Source: Kitasatospora indigofera
GTDB taxonomy: Bacteria; Actinomycetota; Actinomycetes; Streptomycetales; Streptomycetaceae
NCBI RefSeq assembly: GCF_014655955.1
Contig: NZ_BNBO01000033.1
Span: 36,486-100,485 of the forward strand
Reading direction: 5' to 3'
Length of the DNA stretch: 64,000 nucleotides
The position numbers and the translations under genes are program-made. Below, piece after piece: positions 1 to 8,731 of this stretch; the first letter of the stretch is position 1; each line of letters begins with the position of its first letter. The notes beneath the pieces were generated by a model. It was not told the DNA's origin and did not search any database. It saw only the letters and a program-made list of their open reading frames with translations.

Positions 1-131
1 GCGGCTGCGGCGGCGGCTGCCCTCACCGTGGAGAAGGGGCCGCGCCCGGCGCTTTCCGGGCGGGGCCGCCCGCTCATCGTGCGCGACGCCGGCCCCGGCC
101 GGGCGCGACACCGACCCCAAGGAGAGAACCG

Positions 132-455
132 ATGGCCATCGCCGTTGACAAACTGTCGGACCCGGCGGTCCGCGCGCTGGTAGCCGCGATCAACGCGGGC
201 GACCGGGAGGCGTTCCGCCAGACCCTCGCGCCGGGCGCGACGATGTCCGACGACGGGAGCGACCGCGACCTCGACGACTGGACCGAGCGGGAGATCTTCT
301 CCTCGCGCGGGCACATGGACGTCCGGTCGGAGTCCTCCGCCGGGCGGGCGCTGATCGCCGACTACCGCAACGACACCTGGGGCGAGATGCGGACCGCCTG
401 GCGGTTCACGGTCGACGGCGGGAAGATCACCCGCTTCGAGACCGGCCAGGCCTGA
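132..455 (+). CDS. NTF2-like (SnoaL-like) fold protein
   Basis: A 107-residue protein starting at an ATG with a strong ribosome binding site (AAGGAGAG, five bases upstream). It opens with a helix of the type that begins NTF2/SnoaL-like domains (a stretch about 'LVAAINAGDREAFRQTL') and ends with 'FTVDGGKITRFETGQ', the typical last strands of the cone-shaped fold. There is no signal peptide or membrane segment. Proteins of this fold bind small ligands or act as small isomerases or hydrolases. No catalytic residue can be assigned here, so the fold is likely but the role is unknown. It is a stand-alone gene, convergent with the serine hydrolase downstream. Confidence 0.75.
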   Translation: MAIAVDKLSDPAVRALVAAINAGDREAFRQTLAPGATMSDDGSDRDLDDWTEREIFSSRGHMDVRSESSAGRALIADYRNDTWGEMRTAWRFTVDGGKITRFETGQA

Positions 456-500
456 CCCTCCCCCGGTCTCCCGGTCTCCCGGCGGCCCGGGCCGGCTCCG

Positions 501-555
501 CCCCGGCGGGGCCGGTCCGGGCGTCAGGCCCCGGCGGGCCCGGTCCGGGCGTCAG
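501..555. repeat. 28-bp tandem duplication over a stop codon
   Basis: Two adjacent copies of a unit of about 28 bases (501-528 and 529-555), differing at one position. The second copy contains the stop codon of the leftward serine hydrolase gene (552-554), so the first copy is a duplicate of its 3' end left outside the gene. Confidence 0.8.
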
Positions 556-1808
556 CCCCGTCCGGTCACCGCCAGGCAGTCCCGGACGGCCTTGATCAGG
601 GTGCGGGAGCGGATGTCGCCCGTCACGCCCGGCTGCATCCCGTTGGTCACGTAGCCGAAGCCGATCCCCAGCTCCGGGTCGGCGAAGCCGAGCGAGCCGC
701 CCCGGCCCGGGTGCCCGAAGCTGGCGGGCGACCCCATCAGCGAGGTCGGCCCGTGCCGGAAGAACCCGAGGCCGAAGGTCGAGTTGACGATCAGGACCTT
801 GTCCGGGCCGCTGACGGCCGGGCCGATCGCCCTGGCCAGCAGCGCGGGCCCGAGCAGCGGCCGCGGGGGCATCTCCCAGCCGGAGGCCGCGGAGGGCTCG
901 CCGGAGGCCCAGCCGTCGCGGTCGGCGGCGCCGATCAGGGCGGCGTAGAAGCGGGCCAGCGAGCGGGCCGTGCCGATACCGCCGGCGCCGGGGATCTCGG
1001 CCGCCTGCACGGCCGGGTCGTTGAGGTTCACCACCGAGCGGACCGAGGCGAAGGCCCGGGCGGTCAGCGAGGCGGGGTCGCGGTAGGCGTCGACCACGGC
1101 CTGCTTGGGCCGCACCCGCAGCCCGGAGGGCCCGGCCTGGGCGGCCTCCGGGGCGGGCAGGTCGACCAGCCTGCCGACCCGGGGCGCGGCACCGGAGGGC
1201 AGGCCGATCCACAGGTCCAGCCCCAGCGGGCGGGCGATCTCCTCGGCGAAGTACTGGCCCACGGTGCGTCCGCTGACCCGCCGGATCACCTCGCCGACCA
1301 GCCAGCCGAAGGTGTACGGGTGGTAGCCGTGCGCCGCGCCGGGCTCCCAGGCGGGGGCCTGGGCGGCGACGGCGGCGGCCGCCGGCTCCCAGGTGAGGAC
1401 GTCCTCGAGGCGCAGCGGCACGTCCAGGGCGGGCAGCCCGGCCTGGTGGGAGAGCAGCCAGTGCACCGGCAGCCGGCCCTTGCCCTCGGCTGCGAACTCG
1501 GGCCAGTAGGAGGCGACCGGCGCGTCCAGGTCGAGCAGCCCGCGCTCGGCCAGGTGCAGGGCGGCGGCGGCGGTCAGGCCCTTGGTGACGGAGCGGAGCA
1601 CCTGCGCGGTGTCGGCCGTCCAGGGCACCGCCGGTGCGGGCCGCCCGCCGACCTCGGGGCGGGAGTCGCCGCCCCAGAGGTCGACCACCTTGCGTCCGCG
1701 CACGTACAGCGCGAAGGCCGCGCCGAGTTCGCCGTACTCGCGGAAGTTCCGGGTGAACGCCTCGCGCACCGGCTCGAAGCCCTCGGCCGTCTCGCCCCAG
1801 ATCTCCAC
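552..1808 (-). CDS. Serine hydrolase, beta-lactamase family (EstB-like)
   Basis: A 418-residue class C beta-lactamase-fold esterase or hydrolase. The nucleophile motif SxxK is 'SVTK' at about residue 73, in the usual context of a hydrophobic helix ('GLTAAAALHLAERGLLDLD'). The second motif Tyr lies in 'GYHPYTFGW' near residue 180, where EstB-type esterases have YxN or YSN variants. The C-terminal 'FGHPGRGGSLGFADP' corresponds to the HxG/KTG-like strand. There is no signal peptide, so it probably acts in the cytoplasm on small esters or peptides, not as a resistance enzyme. Substrate cannot be predicted. It is monocistronic and divergent from the Nudix gene. Confidence 0.88.
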   Translation of the reverse strand: MEIWGETAEGFEPVREAFTRNFREYGELGAAFALYVRGRKVVDLWGGDSRPEVGGRPAPAVPWTADTAQVLRSVTKGLTAAAALHLAERGLLDLDAPVASYWPEFAAEGKGRLPVHWLLSHQAGLPALDVPLRLEDVLTWEPAAAAVAAQAPAWEPGAAHGYHPYTFGWLVGEVIRRVSGRTVGQYFAEEIARPLGLDLWIGLPSGAAPRVGRLVDLPAPEAAQAGPSGLRVRPKQAVVDAYRDPASLTARAFASVRSVVNLNDPAVQAAEIPGAGGIGTARSLARFYAALIGAADRDGWASGEPSAASGWEMPPRPLLGPALLARAIGPAVSGPDKVLIVNSTFGLGFFRHGPTSLMGSPASFGHPGRGGSLGFADPELGIGFGYVTNGMQPGVTGDIRSRTLIKAVRDCLAVTGRG

Positions 1809-1996
1809 CGCGCCACCTTCTCCGACGTGTCCGACTGGTACGGCCGGCGGTCCGGCCCGCCGCCGTGGGTCCCGGCCCGCGAGCCGTTCCGGACGATCAT
1901 CCGATGATCCGGTTGCCGCCCTCGTCGAAACCCTATCCGGACCGCGTCCCGGGGACCTGCCCGCACCGGGGCCGGGGCGTCGGTACCGTGATCGCC

Positions 1997-2578
1997 ATGA
2001 CCGACCACACCACGCCCGCCGCCGGCCGGCCGGACGTCCCCGCCGGTGCGTCCCCGGGGCCCGCCGACCCCGCCGACCCCGCCGAAGAACTGCTGGACGT
2101 CGTCGACGCGCAGGACCGGGTGACCGGCACGGCGCCGCGCCGCGAGGTCTACCGGCTGGGGCTGACCCACCGCTGCGTCTTCATCCTGGTCCGGAACCCG
2201 CAGGGGCGGATCTTCGTGCACCGGCGGACGGACACCAAGATGTTCGCGCCCGGGGCGTACGACATGTTCGTGGGCGGCGTGGTCGGCGCCGGGGAGACGT
2301 ACGAGGCCGCGGCCGTGCGCGAGGCCGAGGAGGAGCTCGGGGTGAGCGGCGTCCGGCCCCGCCCGCTCTTCAAGTACCTCTTCGAGCAGGACCGGCTCTC
2401 CTGGTGGTGCGACGTGTACGAGGCCCTCTGGGACGGCCCGGTCGCCCCGCAGGTGGAGGAGGTCGCCTGGCACGACTGGCTGACCGGGGCGGAGCTGGCG
2501 GCGCGGCTCACCGAGTGGGACTTCGTCCCGGACGGCCGGGAGGCGTACCGGCGCTACCTGGAGTTCTCGGCCTCCTGA
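1997..2578 (+). CDS. Nudix hydrolase
   Basis: A 193-residue protein if read from the ATG at 1997. A longer in-frame reading from 1865 adds residues that look non-coding. The Nudix box GX5EX7REUXEEXGU is complete: 'GGVVGAGETYEAA' followed by 'REAEEELGV', around residues 95-118. The metal-binding Glu residues of the REAEEE core are present. The sequence before the box ('VFIRRRTDTKMFAPGAYDMFVGG'-like pattern) resembles the YfcD/Idi-like Nudix group, which hydrolyses nucleoside diphosphate derivatives. Substrate is not predictable. An upstream GTG at 1988 is an alternative start. Confidence 0.9.
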   Translation: MTDHTTPAAGRPDVPAGASPGPADPADPAEELLDVVDAQDRVTGTAPRREVYRLGLTHRCVFILVRNPQGRIFVHRRTDTKMFAPGAYDMFVGGVVGAGETYEAAAVREAEEELGVSGVRPRPLFKYLFEQDRLSWWCDVYEALWDGPVAPQVEEVAWHDWLTGAELAARLTEWDFVPDGREAYRRYLEFSAS

Positions 2579-2721
2579 CCGGACGGACGCCCGGCCCCGG
2601 GCCCGATCCCGTCTCCGGCCCCGGCGGGTGGGTCGGGACGGGGACGGGGTCCGTCCGGCCCCGCCCCGGTCAGCGCCCCTGGCCTGGTCGGGGCCCCGCC
2701 CCGGTCAGCACCCCGCCCTGG
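2579..2721. other. Intergenic region with imperfect GC repeats
   Basis: The space between the convergent Nudix and cytochrome b genes is filled with imperfect copies of a motif close to CCCCGCCCCGGTCAGC (near 2660 and 2694) and a third diverged copy near 2710. The repeats could form hairpins that end transcription from both sides, but there is no U-tract and no clean stem, so this is a weak call. Confidence 0.4.
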
Positions 2722-3384
2722 TCAGGGCCCCTGGCCGGCGGGCCCGTCCCCGTCCCAGTCCGGGTGCTCCCGCACCGCCCAGAGCCGGTCGACCGTCCCG
2801 GTGCGCATGCCGCGGCGGGCCTCCGGGTCGCGGACGGCCATCCAGACGTGCCCCAGCACCACCACGCCGACCGCCAGCGCCAGCCAGTCGTGGACGAAGG
2901 TCGCGCCGGTCCGCCAGACCAGCGGCGCGAGGTGGGTGAACCACATCAGCAGCCCGGTGCCGAGCATCACCAGGGCCGCCCCCGAGATCCAGGCCGCGTA
3001 CAGCTTCTGCCCGGCGTTGAACTTGCCGGCCGGGCGGCGCGGCGAGCGGCGGCGCACCGCCCGCAGCCACTCGCCGTCCTGCGGGACGAAGCGCCCCAGC
3101 CGGCTGAGGTCGGCGCGCAGCGCCCGCGAGCCGAGGCCGAGCAGCAGCGGGACGGGCAGCAGCAGCCCCGCCCACTCGTGCACCACGACCACCAGCCGCC
3201 GCCGGCCGACCAGTTGGGCGAGATCCGGCACGTACAGGCAGGCGGCCGTCGCCAGGCAGGTGAGCATCAGCGCCGAGGTGCCCCGGTGCACCCAGCGCTC
3301 GGCGCGCGCGAAGCGGGCGAACCGGTCAGCCGGTGGGGGCGTCGTCGCGTCCGTTGGACCGTCCGACCCAGGCGTCGACGTCAT
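2722..3384 (-). CDS. Cytochrome b/b6-domain membrane protein
   Basis: A 220-residue membrane protein with about four hydrophobic segments. It has His residues placed as in di-haem b-type cytochromes of the formate dehydrogenase gamma/cytochrome b561 kind: 'WVHRGTSALML', 'VVVHEWAGLLLPVPLLLGL', 'MWFTHLAPL' and 'FVHDWLALAVGVVVLGHVW'. The family passes electrons between quinones and a periplasmic or extracytoplasmic partner. The partner is almost certainly the molybdoenzyme encoded immediately upstream, whose 3' end overlaps this gene by about 59 bases. The cytoplasmic N-terminus is low-complexity; a downstream start is possible and would shorten the overlap. Confidence 0.85.
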   Translation of the reverse strand: MTSTPGSDGPTDATTPPPADRFARFARAERWVHRGTSALMLTCLATAACLYVPDLAQLVGRRRLVVVVHEWAGLLLPVPLLLGLGSRALRADLSRLGRFVPQDGEWLRAVRRRSPRRPAGKFNAGQKLYAAWISGAALVMLGTGLLMWFTHLAPLVWRTGATFVHDWLALAVGVVVLGHVWMAVRDPEARRGMRTGTVDRLWAVREHPDWDGDGPAGQGP

Positions 3385-4135
3385 AGCCGTAGTGCTCCCA
3401 GTAGCCGGGTTGGACGGTGGAGGTGAGGGTGATGCCCGAGAGCCATTTCGCGGACTTGTAGAAGTACATGGGCGCCACGTAGAGGCGCACCGGGCCGCCG
3501 TGCGCGTGGGTCACCGGGCCGTCCTCCATCCGCAGCGCGACCAGGACGTCCTCGCGGCGCGCCTGGTCGAGGGTGAGGCTCTCGCTGTAGCTGCCGTCGA
3601 AGCAGGTGAAGCGCACCGCCGTGGCCCCGGACCGGACCCCGGCGGCGTCCAGCAGGTGCGACAGCCGCACCCCCTCGAAGGGCGTGCCGGGCACCCGCCA
3701 GCCGGTGACGCACTGGACGTCGTGCACGATCCTGGTCTGCGGCATCGCCTCCAGGTCGGCGAGGCGCAGGGTGCTCGGCCGGTCGACCAGGCCGTCGACG
3801 GTGAGGGTGTAGTCCTCGGCCGTCCGGGTGGGGACGGAGGCGACCACCGAGTAGTAGCGGAACCCGCCGCCGGGCAGCAGGCCGGTCAGGCCGGTCGGGT
3901 CCTTCTCGCTGACCTTGGACACCACCGTGTCGGCCGCCCGCTGGAGGTACGGCCCGGCCGCGACGCCGGCGACGCCCAGGCCGAGCATGCCGAGGACGAC
4001 CCGGCGCCCGACGGGTGTGCCGCGGCCGGCCGGCGCGGCGGGCCCGGGCGCGGCGCCGGGCGCCGCGGGCGGACCGGGCCGGGGTGGATCCGGCCTGGAC
4101 GGCGTGCCGTCACCGGCGGGGTTGTCGTTCACCAC
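3326..4135 (-). CDS. Molybdopterin-dependent oxidoreductase (sulfite oxidase/YedY fold)
   Basis: A 269-residue enzyme with a Pro/Gly-rich N-terminus, then a twin-arginine-like segment ('GRRVVLGMLGLGVAGVAAG', about residues 42-60), which suggests Tat export with or without retained anchoring. The molybdopterin domain follows. The Cys of 'HDVQCVTGWRV' is the expected molybdenum ligand, and 'VRFTCFDGSYSESL' and 'HGGPVRLYVAPMYFYKSAKW' match the family. It pairs with the downstream membrane cytochrome b in an MsrP/MsrQ-like arrangement, so it probably reduces or oxidises an extracytoplasmic sulfur or nitrogen compound. Substrate is unknown. Confidence 0.9.
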   Translation of the reverse strand: MVNDNPAGDGTPSRPDPPRPGPPAAPGAAPGPAAPAGRGTPVGRRVVLGMLGLGVAGVAAGPYLQRAADTVVSKVSEKDPTGLTGLLPGGGFRYYSVVASVPTRTAEDYTLTVDGLVDRPSTLRLADLEAMPQTRIVHDVQCVTGWRVPGTPFEGVRLSHLLDAAGVRSGATAVRFTCFDGSYSESLTLDQARREDVLVALRMEDGPVTHAHGGPVRLYVAPMYFYKSAKWLSGITLTSTVQPGYWEHYGYDVDAWVGRSNGRDDAPTG

Positions 4136-4265
4136 TCAATTCGACCAGGTCGGCGACGCCGGGGCCAGGCTCCGGCGGCGGACGTCAGAGTTTCGTCACT
4201 TCCTCCGACCCGGGGCGGGCGGGGCGCCCGGCCGTACCGAGCCGCCCGGCCCCGCCCCCCGGGCC

Positions 4266-6638
4266 TCAGTCCAGCGACACGTCGCAGATCATCCGCCGCC
4301 GGTGGTCGACGATCCGCTCCGGGCCGGTGAGGTCGAGCCGGACGGTGTGCCGGACATCGGTGCTGGAGGCCGCCAGCCGCAGCTCCAGCGCCCCGGGCTC
4401 GACGATCCGCCGGCCGGACCGCCCGGTGAAGGAGGCCAGGTCGGCGTGGAAGCGGAAGCGCACCCGGCGGGCTTCGCCGGCGGACAGCGGGACCTTCGCG
4501 TAGCCGACCAGGCGCACGTCCGGGCGGGTCGTCTGGGCGACCGGATCGTGCAGGTAGAGCTGCACCACCTCGGTCCCGTCGCGGTCACCGGTGTTGCGGA
4601 CGGTGACCTCGACGTCCGTACTGCCGTCGGTGGGCAGCCCGCCGGTGCCCGCCGGGCCGGGCTCCCAGGCGAACGAGGTGTACGACAGCCCGTGCCCGAA
4701 GGGGAAGAGCGGGGTCGGGTCGAGGTTGCTGACCTCGTTGGCCAGGCCGAGCGGCGGCTGCAGGTAGGTCCACGGCTGACCGCCCGGTCCGCGCGGGACG
4801 CCGACCGGCAGCCGGCCGGACGGGTTGACCCGGCCGGAGAGGATCCGGGCGAGGGCGGGCCCGCCCTCCTCCCCCGGGAAGAACGCCTGGACCACGGCCG
4901 CCGGCCGGCCGGCCCACCGGCCCAGCGCGTACGGCCGGCCGGTCAGCAGTACGAGCACGACCGGGGTGCCGGTGGCCAGCAGGGCGTCCAGCAGCTCCGC
5001 CTGGACGCCGGGCAGCGACAGGTCGGCCGCGTCGCAGCCCTCGCCGGAGGTGCCCCGCCCGAACAGTCCGGCGCGGTCGCCGAGCACGGCCACGCAGACG
5101 TCCGCGTCCCGGGCGGCCGCCACGGCGGCCGGGAGGTCCGACCGGCCGGGTCCGTCGACGTCGCAGCCCGGCGCGAACGTCACCTCGGCGGAGGGGAACT
5201 CGGCCCGGACCGCCTCCAGCACGGTCGGGATCGTGATGCCGAGCGGCACCCCGGGGTGCGAGACCCCGACATGGCCGGGGAAGGAGTAGCAGCCCAGCAT
5301 GGCGAACGGGTCGTCGGCGCGCGGCCCGACCACGGCGATCCGGCCGGCGCCGGCCAGCGGCAGCGCTCCGTCCCGGTTGGCGAGCAGCACGACCGACTGC
5401 TCGGCCAGCCGCCGGGCCAGCGCGCGGTTGGCCGGCGAGTCCAGGTCCACGCTGCCGCGGACCGGCTCCGGTCCGCCGGGCCCGTCCGCGGCCCGGAGCG
5501 CGGGCGGGATCGGGGACCAGTCGTGGTCGAGCAGCCCGAGCCGGCACTTCTGCAGCAGGACCCGGCGCAGCGCCCGGTCGACGAGCTCCTCGGCGACGGC
5601 GCCGTCGCGGACCGCCCCGACGAGGGCCTCGCCGTAGGCGCGGACGGTGGGGAGTTCCACGTCGACGCCGGCGGTCAGCGCGAGGCGGGCGGAGTCGGGC
5701 CGGTCCGCGGCGACCCGGTGCAGCGTCTCCAGGAACCCGATCCCGAAGTAGTCGGCGACCACCGTGCCGCCGAACCCCCAGGTGTCGCGGAGCAGTCCGG
5801 TCAGCAGGTCGGGGTCGGCGGCGGTGGGTACGCCGTCGATCTCGGCGTAGGAGTGCATCACCGAGTCGGCACCGCCCTCGTGGACGGCCATCTCGAACGG
5901 CGGCAGGACGACGTCGGCCAGCTCCCGCGCGCCGGCCCGGACCGGCGCCAGGTTGCGCGCGCCCGCCGAGGCCGAGTAGCCGGCGAAGTGCTTGAGCGTG
6001 GCGATGATCCCGGCCGACTGGAGGCCGCGCACGTAGGCCGTCCCGATGGTGCCCACCAGGTACGGGTCCTCGCCGATGGTCTCCTCCACCCGGCCCCAGC
6101 GCAGGTCGCGGACCACGTCCAGCACGGGGGCGAGCCCCTGGTGCACGCCGACGCCGCGCATGTCCCGGCCGATCCGGTCGGCCATCTCGGCGACCAGGCC
6201 CGGATCGAAGGTGGCGCCCCAGGCGAGCGGGACGGGGTAGGCGGTCGCGCCCCAGGTGGTGAAGCCCGCGAGGCACTCCTCGTGCGCGAGCGCGGGGATG
6301 CCGAACCGGCCCGCGGCGACGACCTGTTGCTGGGCGCGGGCGAGGGCCAGGGCGCCGACGGCCGGGTCCACCGGCGCGGTGCCGAACGGCCGGGTCAGCT
6401 GGCCGAGGCCGCGGGTGATCAGGGCCGGGAGGTCGACCGGGTCGCACATCGCGTTCTGATGGGGGGCGACACCGTCCCCCGCGGAGTCGGCCCCCACCCA
6501 GACGCCGTACAGCTGGGCCGTCTTCTCCTCCAGGGTCATCCGGCCGATCAGGTCGTCGACCCGGGCCTGCGGGTCGAGCGAGGGGTCGCGCCAGGCGCCC
6601 GCGGCCGCCGGGGCGGGAGGGCTCGGATGGATCGCCAT
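4266..6638 (-). CDS. bxlA: GH3 glycosidase (probable beta-xylosidase)
   Basis: A 790-residue cytoplasmic enzyme with no signal peptide. Domains in order: GH3 (beta/alpha) barrel at about residues 25-340, the GH3 C-terminal alpha/beta domain at about 390-640, and a fibronectin-like cap at about 690-780. The catalytic nucleophile is Asp296 in 'TVVADYFGIGF'; Lys216-His217 ('ATLKHFAGY') contact the substrate. 'HSYAEIDGVP' is typical of bacterial beta-xylosidases in this family. It is the last gene of the transporter operon, so it would cleave the imported disaccharide. Gene order and the operator resemble the xylobiose bxlEFGA operon of Streptomyces (recalled, not searched). Beta-glucosidase activity cannot be excluded. 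Confidence 0.9.
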   Translation of the reverse strand: MAIHPSPPAPAAAGAWRDPSLDPQARVDDLIGRMTLEEKTAQLYGVWVGADSAGDGVAPHQNAMCDPVDLPALITRGLGQLTRPFGTAPVDPAVGALALARAQQQVVAAGRFGIPALAHEECLAGFTTWGATAYPVPLAWGATFDPGLVAEMADRIGRDMRGVGVHQGLAPVLDVVRDLRWGRVEETIGEDPYLVGTIGTAYVRGLQSAGIIATLKHFAGYSASAGARNLAPVRAGARELADVVLPPFEMAVHEGGADSVMHSYAEIDGVPTAADPDLLTGLLRDTWGFGGTVVADYFGIGFLETLHRVAADRPDSARLALTAGVDVELPTVRAYGEALVGAVRDGAVAEELVDRALRRVLLQKCRLGLLDHDWSPIPPALRAADGPGGPEPVRGSVDLDSPANRALARRLAEQSVVLLANRDGALPLAGAGRIAVVGPRADDPFAMLGCYSFPGHVGVSHPGVPLGITIPTVLEAVRAEFPSAEVTFAPGCDVDGPGRSDLPAAVAAARDADVCVAVLGDRAGLFGRGTSGEGCDAADLSLPGVQAELLDALLATGTPVVLVLLTGRPYALGRWAGRPAAVVQAFFPGEEGGPALARILSGRVNPSGRLPVGVPRGPGGQPWTYLQPPLGLANEVSNLDPTPLFPFGHGLSYTSFAWEPGPAGTGGLPTDGSTDVEVTVRNTGDRDGTEVVQLYLHDPVAQTTRPDVRLVGYAKVPLSAGEARRVRFRFHADLASFTGRSGRRIVEPGALELRLAASSTDVRHTVRLDLTGPERIVDHRRRMICDVSLD

Positions 6639-6800
6639 CGAATGGGGTTCCTCTCGGGGGACGTTGTCGAGGTCGACGACGGAGTGGTGGTGGACGGCGC
6701 GCCCCGGGGCACGGCGCGGTGGACGGCACGGCGCCGGGTGCCGGACGACGCGGTGCGGTGGGCGGCGCCGTGCGGGCCGGGGCGGGGAGGGGACGAGGGG

Positions 6801-6830
6801 CAGGGGCGGAGCGGGCAGGGGCGGAGCGGG
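6801..6830. repeat. Perfect 15-bp tandem duplication
   Basis: Unit CAGGGGCGGAGCGGG occurs twice back to back, in the 217-base gap between the permease and the GH3 gene. The gap is otherwise G-rich on the plus strand, with no recognised gene. Confidence 0.85.
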
Positions 6831-6855
6831 GCTGCGGCAGCGGGCGGCGGCCGGT

Positions 6856-7722
6856 TCAGCCCTTGACCGCCCCCGTCATCCCGCCGACGATCCGGCGTTC
6901 GGCGAAGACGAAGAACGCCAGGGCCGGCAGCATCGAGAGCGCGGTGAAGGCCAGGATGCTGGCGGTGTCCTGCGAGTACTGCGACTGGAAGGTGGCCACG
7001 CCGAGCGGCAGCGTGAAGTGCGACTGGTCGTTGAAGACCAGCAGCGGGAGCTGGTAGCCGTTCCAGCTGCCGAGGAACGCCAGCACGGCGACGGTGACCA
7101 GCGCCGGGCGGGCCAGCGGCAGCAGGATCCGCCAGAAGAAGCCCAGCCGGGTGCAGCCGTCCACCGCGGCGGCGTCCTCGATCTCGCCCGGGATCGCCGC
7201 CATGAACGGGCGCAGCACGACGATCGTCACCGGCAGCCCGAAGGCTGCCTGCGGCAGGGCCACCCCGTACCAGGTCTCCAGCAGGTGGAGCTGGCGCAGC
7301 AGCAGGTAGACCGGCAGGGAGGCGACGCCCAGCGGGAAGAGCAGCCCGACGGCGAACAGCGTGTACAGGCCCTCCCGGCCGCGGAAGGCGTACCGCGACA
7401 GCGCGTAGGCCGCCATCGCTCCCAGCACCACCGTCAGGGCGGTCGCGGTCACCGCGATGACCGTGCTGTTGAACAGGAACCGCCAGAAGGACGAGGAACC
7501 GAGGATCCTGGTGTAGTTGGCGAACACCCAGGGGTGCGGCCAGCCCGTCGGGTGGGCGTTGATCTGGGCGTTGGTGCGGAAGCCTCCCAGGACGACGAAG
7601 AGCAGCGGCACGGCGGTGACGCCGACCACGGCCAGCGCGGCCAGGTAGCGGGCGGCGGTGGAGAGCGGGGTGCCGGGGCGGCGGCCGGGCGCGGACGCCC
7701 GGCGCGGGGCGATGAGGGCCAT
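6856..7722 (-). CDS. bxlG: Sugar ABC transporter permease (MalG type)
   Basis: A 288-residue inner-membrane permease with about six transmembrane segments. The cytoplasmic EAA loop, which docks the ATPase, is 'EIEDAAAVDGCTRLGFFWRILLPLARPAL' in pattern, near residue 190. The start is the ATG at 7722, five bases after the stop of the other permease gene; longer in-frame readings run through that gene. With its partner permease and the binding protein it forms a CUT1-family disaccharide importer. No ATPase gene lies in the operon. In streptomycetes such importers commonly share the MsiK ATPase encoded elsewhere. Confidence 0.92.
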   Translation of the reverse strand: MALIAPRRASAPGRRPGTPLSTAARYLAALAVVGVTAVPLLFVVLGGFRTNAQINAHPTGWPHPWVFANYTRILGSSSFWRFLFNSTVIAVTATALTVVLGAMAAYALSRYAFRGREGLYTLFAVGLLFPLGVASLPVYLLLRQLHLLETWYGVALPQAAFGLPVTIVVLRPFMAAIPGEIEDAAAVDGCTRLGFFWRILLPLARPALVTVAVLAFLGSWNGYQLPLLVFNDQSHFTLPLGVATFQSQYSQDTASILAFTALSMLPALAFFVFAERRIVGGMTGAVKG

Positions 7723-7727
7723 GGGGA

Positions 7728-8729
7728 TCAGTCGACCCTTCCGGACAGGGCTCCGGCGGTGTCGCGTCGCAACGCGAAGCGCTGGTAGAGCAGGGCGAAG
7801 ACGAAACAGACCGCGAACAGGAGCACCGCGACCGCGCTGCCGTACCCGAACTGGTACCGGCGGAAGCCGCGGTCGATGACGTAGGTGGCCATCGTGGCGG
7901 ACGAGCCGGCCGGGCCGCCGAGCGTCATGATCCAGACCAGTTCGAACAGTTGCAGGGATCCGATCACCGACAGGAAGATCCAGATCCGGATGGTCGGGCC
8001 GAGCAGCGGCAGCACGATCTTGCGGGTCGTCTGCCACTGGGTGGCGCCGTCCAGGGCGGCCGCCTCGCGCAGTTCGGCCGGCACTCCTTGCAGGCCGGCC
8101 AGGAAGAGGATCACGCCGAAGCCGATGTACTTCCAGGTGGCGACGACGAACAGGGTGTAGAGCACCAGGTGCTGGTCGGCGAGCCACTCGTGCACCAGGC
8201 CGTCCAGGCCGACGCTGCGCAGGCCCTCGTCCACCGCGCCGCCCGGCTGGAGCATGACCAGCCAGGCGACGGCCGTGATCGCCTCGGACAGCACGTACGG
8301 GGTGAAGGCGATCAGCCGCAGGACCGCCCGGCCGCGGAACCGGCCGTTGAGCAGCAGGGCGAGTCCCAGGGTCAGCGGCAGCTGGACCACGACCGACAGG
8401 GCGGCGAACTGCAGGTTGTGCCGGACGGCGCCCTGGAACATCGGGTCGGCCAGGGCCTTGGTGTAGTTGGCGAAGCCGACCAGCCTGGTCGGCGGCCCGA
8501 AGCCGTTCCAGTCGAAGAAGCTGTAGTAGACGGCCGCCGCGATGGACACCAGCACGAACAGGACGAACAGCACCAGCGCCGGGGTGAGCAGCAGGGCCAG
8601 CTCCCAGCGGCTGCGGACGCTCAGCCGGCGCCCGCTGCGCCTCCTGCCCTGCGGCGCGGCCGCGCCGGCGCCGGGCGGTCCCGGACGGGCGCCGGTGCGG
8701 GCGGCGTCCGCGTGGTCGAGGGTGGTCAT
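7728..8729 (-). CDS. bxlF: Sugar ABC transporter permease (MalF type)
   Basis: A 333-residue permease with a basic, Pro/Gly-rich cytoplasmic N-terminus of about 45 residues followed by about six membrane segments. The EAA loop is 'ELREAAALDGATQWQTTRKIVLPLL' in pattern. It lies two bases after the binding-protein gene and five bases before the second permease, so it is translationally tied to both. The pair is expected to be a heterodimer specific for the sugar bound by the lipoprotein. Confidence 0.92.
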   Translation of the reverse strand: MTTLDHADAARTGARPGPPGAGAAAPQGRRRSGRRLSVRSRWELALLLTPALVLFVLFVLVSIAAAVYYSFFDWNGFGPPTRLVGFANYTKALADPMFQGAVRHNLQFAALSVVVQLPLTLGLALLLNGRFRGRAVLRLIAFTPYVLSEAITAVAWLVMLQPGGAVDEGLRSVGLDGLVHEWLADQHLVLYTLFVVATWKYIGFGVILFLAGLQGVPAELREAAALDGATQWQTTRKIVLPLLGPTIRIWIFLSVIGSLQLFELVWIMTLGGPAGSSATMATYVIDRGFRRYQFGYGSAVAVLLFAVCFVFALLYQRFALRRDTAGALSGRVD

Positions 8730-8731
8730 GG

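Noticed and set aside
3915..6866. A 983-codon open frame on the plus strand
   Set aside because: It is antisense to the GH3 gene, Arg/Gly/Pro-rich without any domain, and exists because GC-rich codons on one strand keep the complementary frame open.
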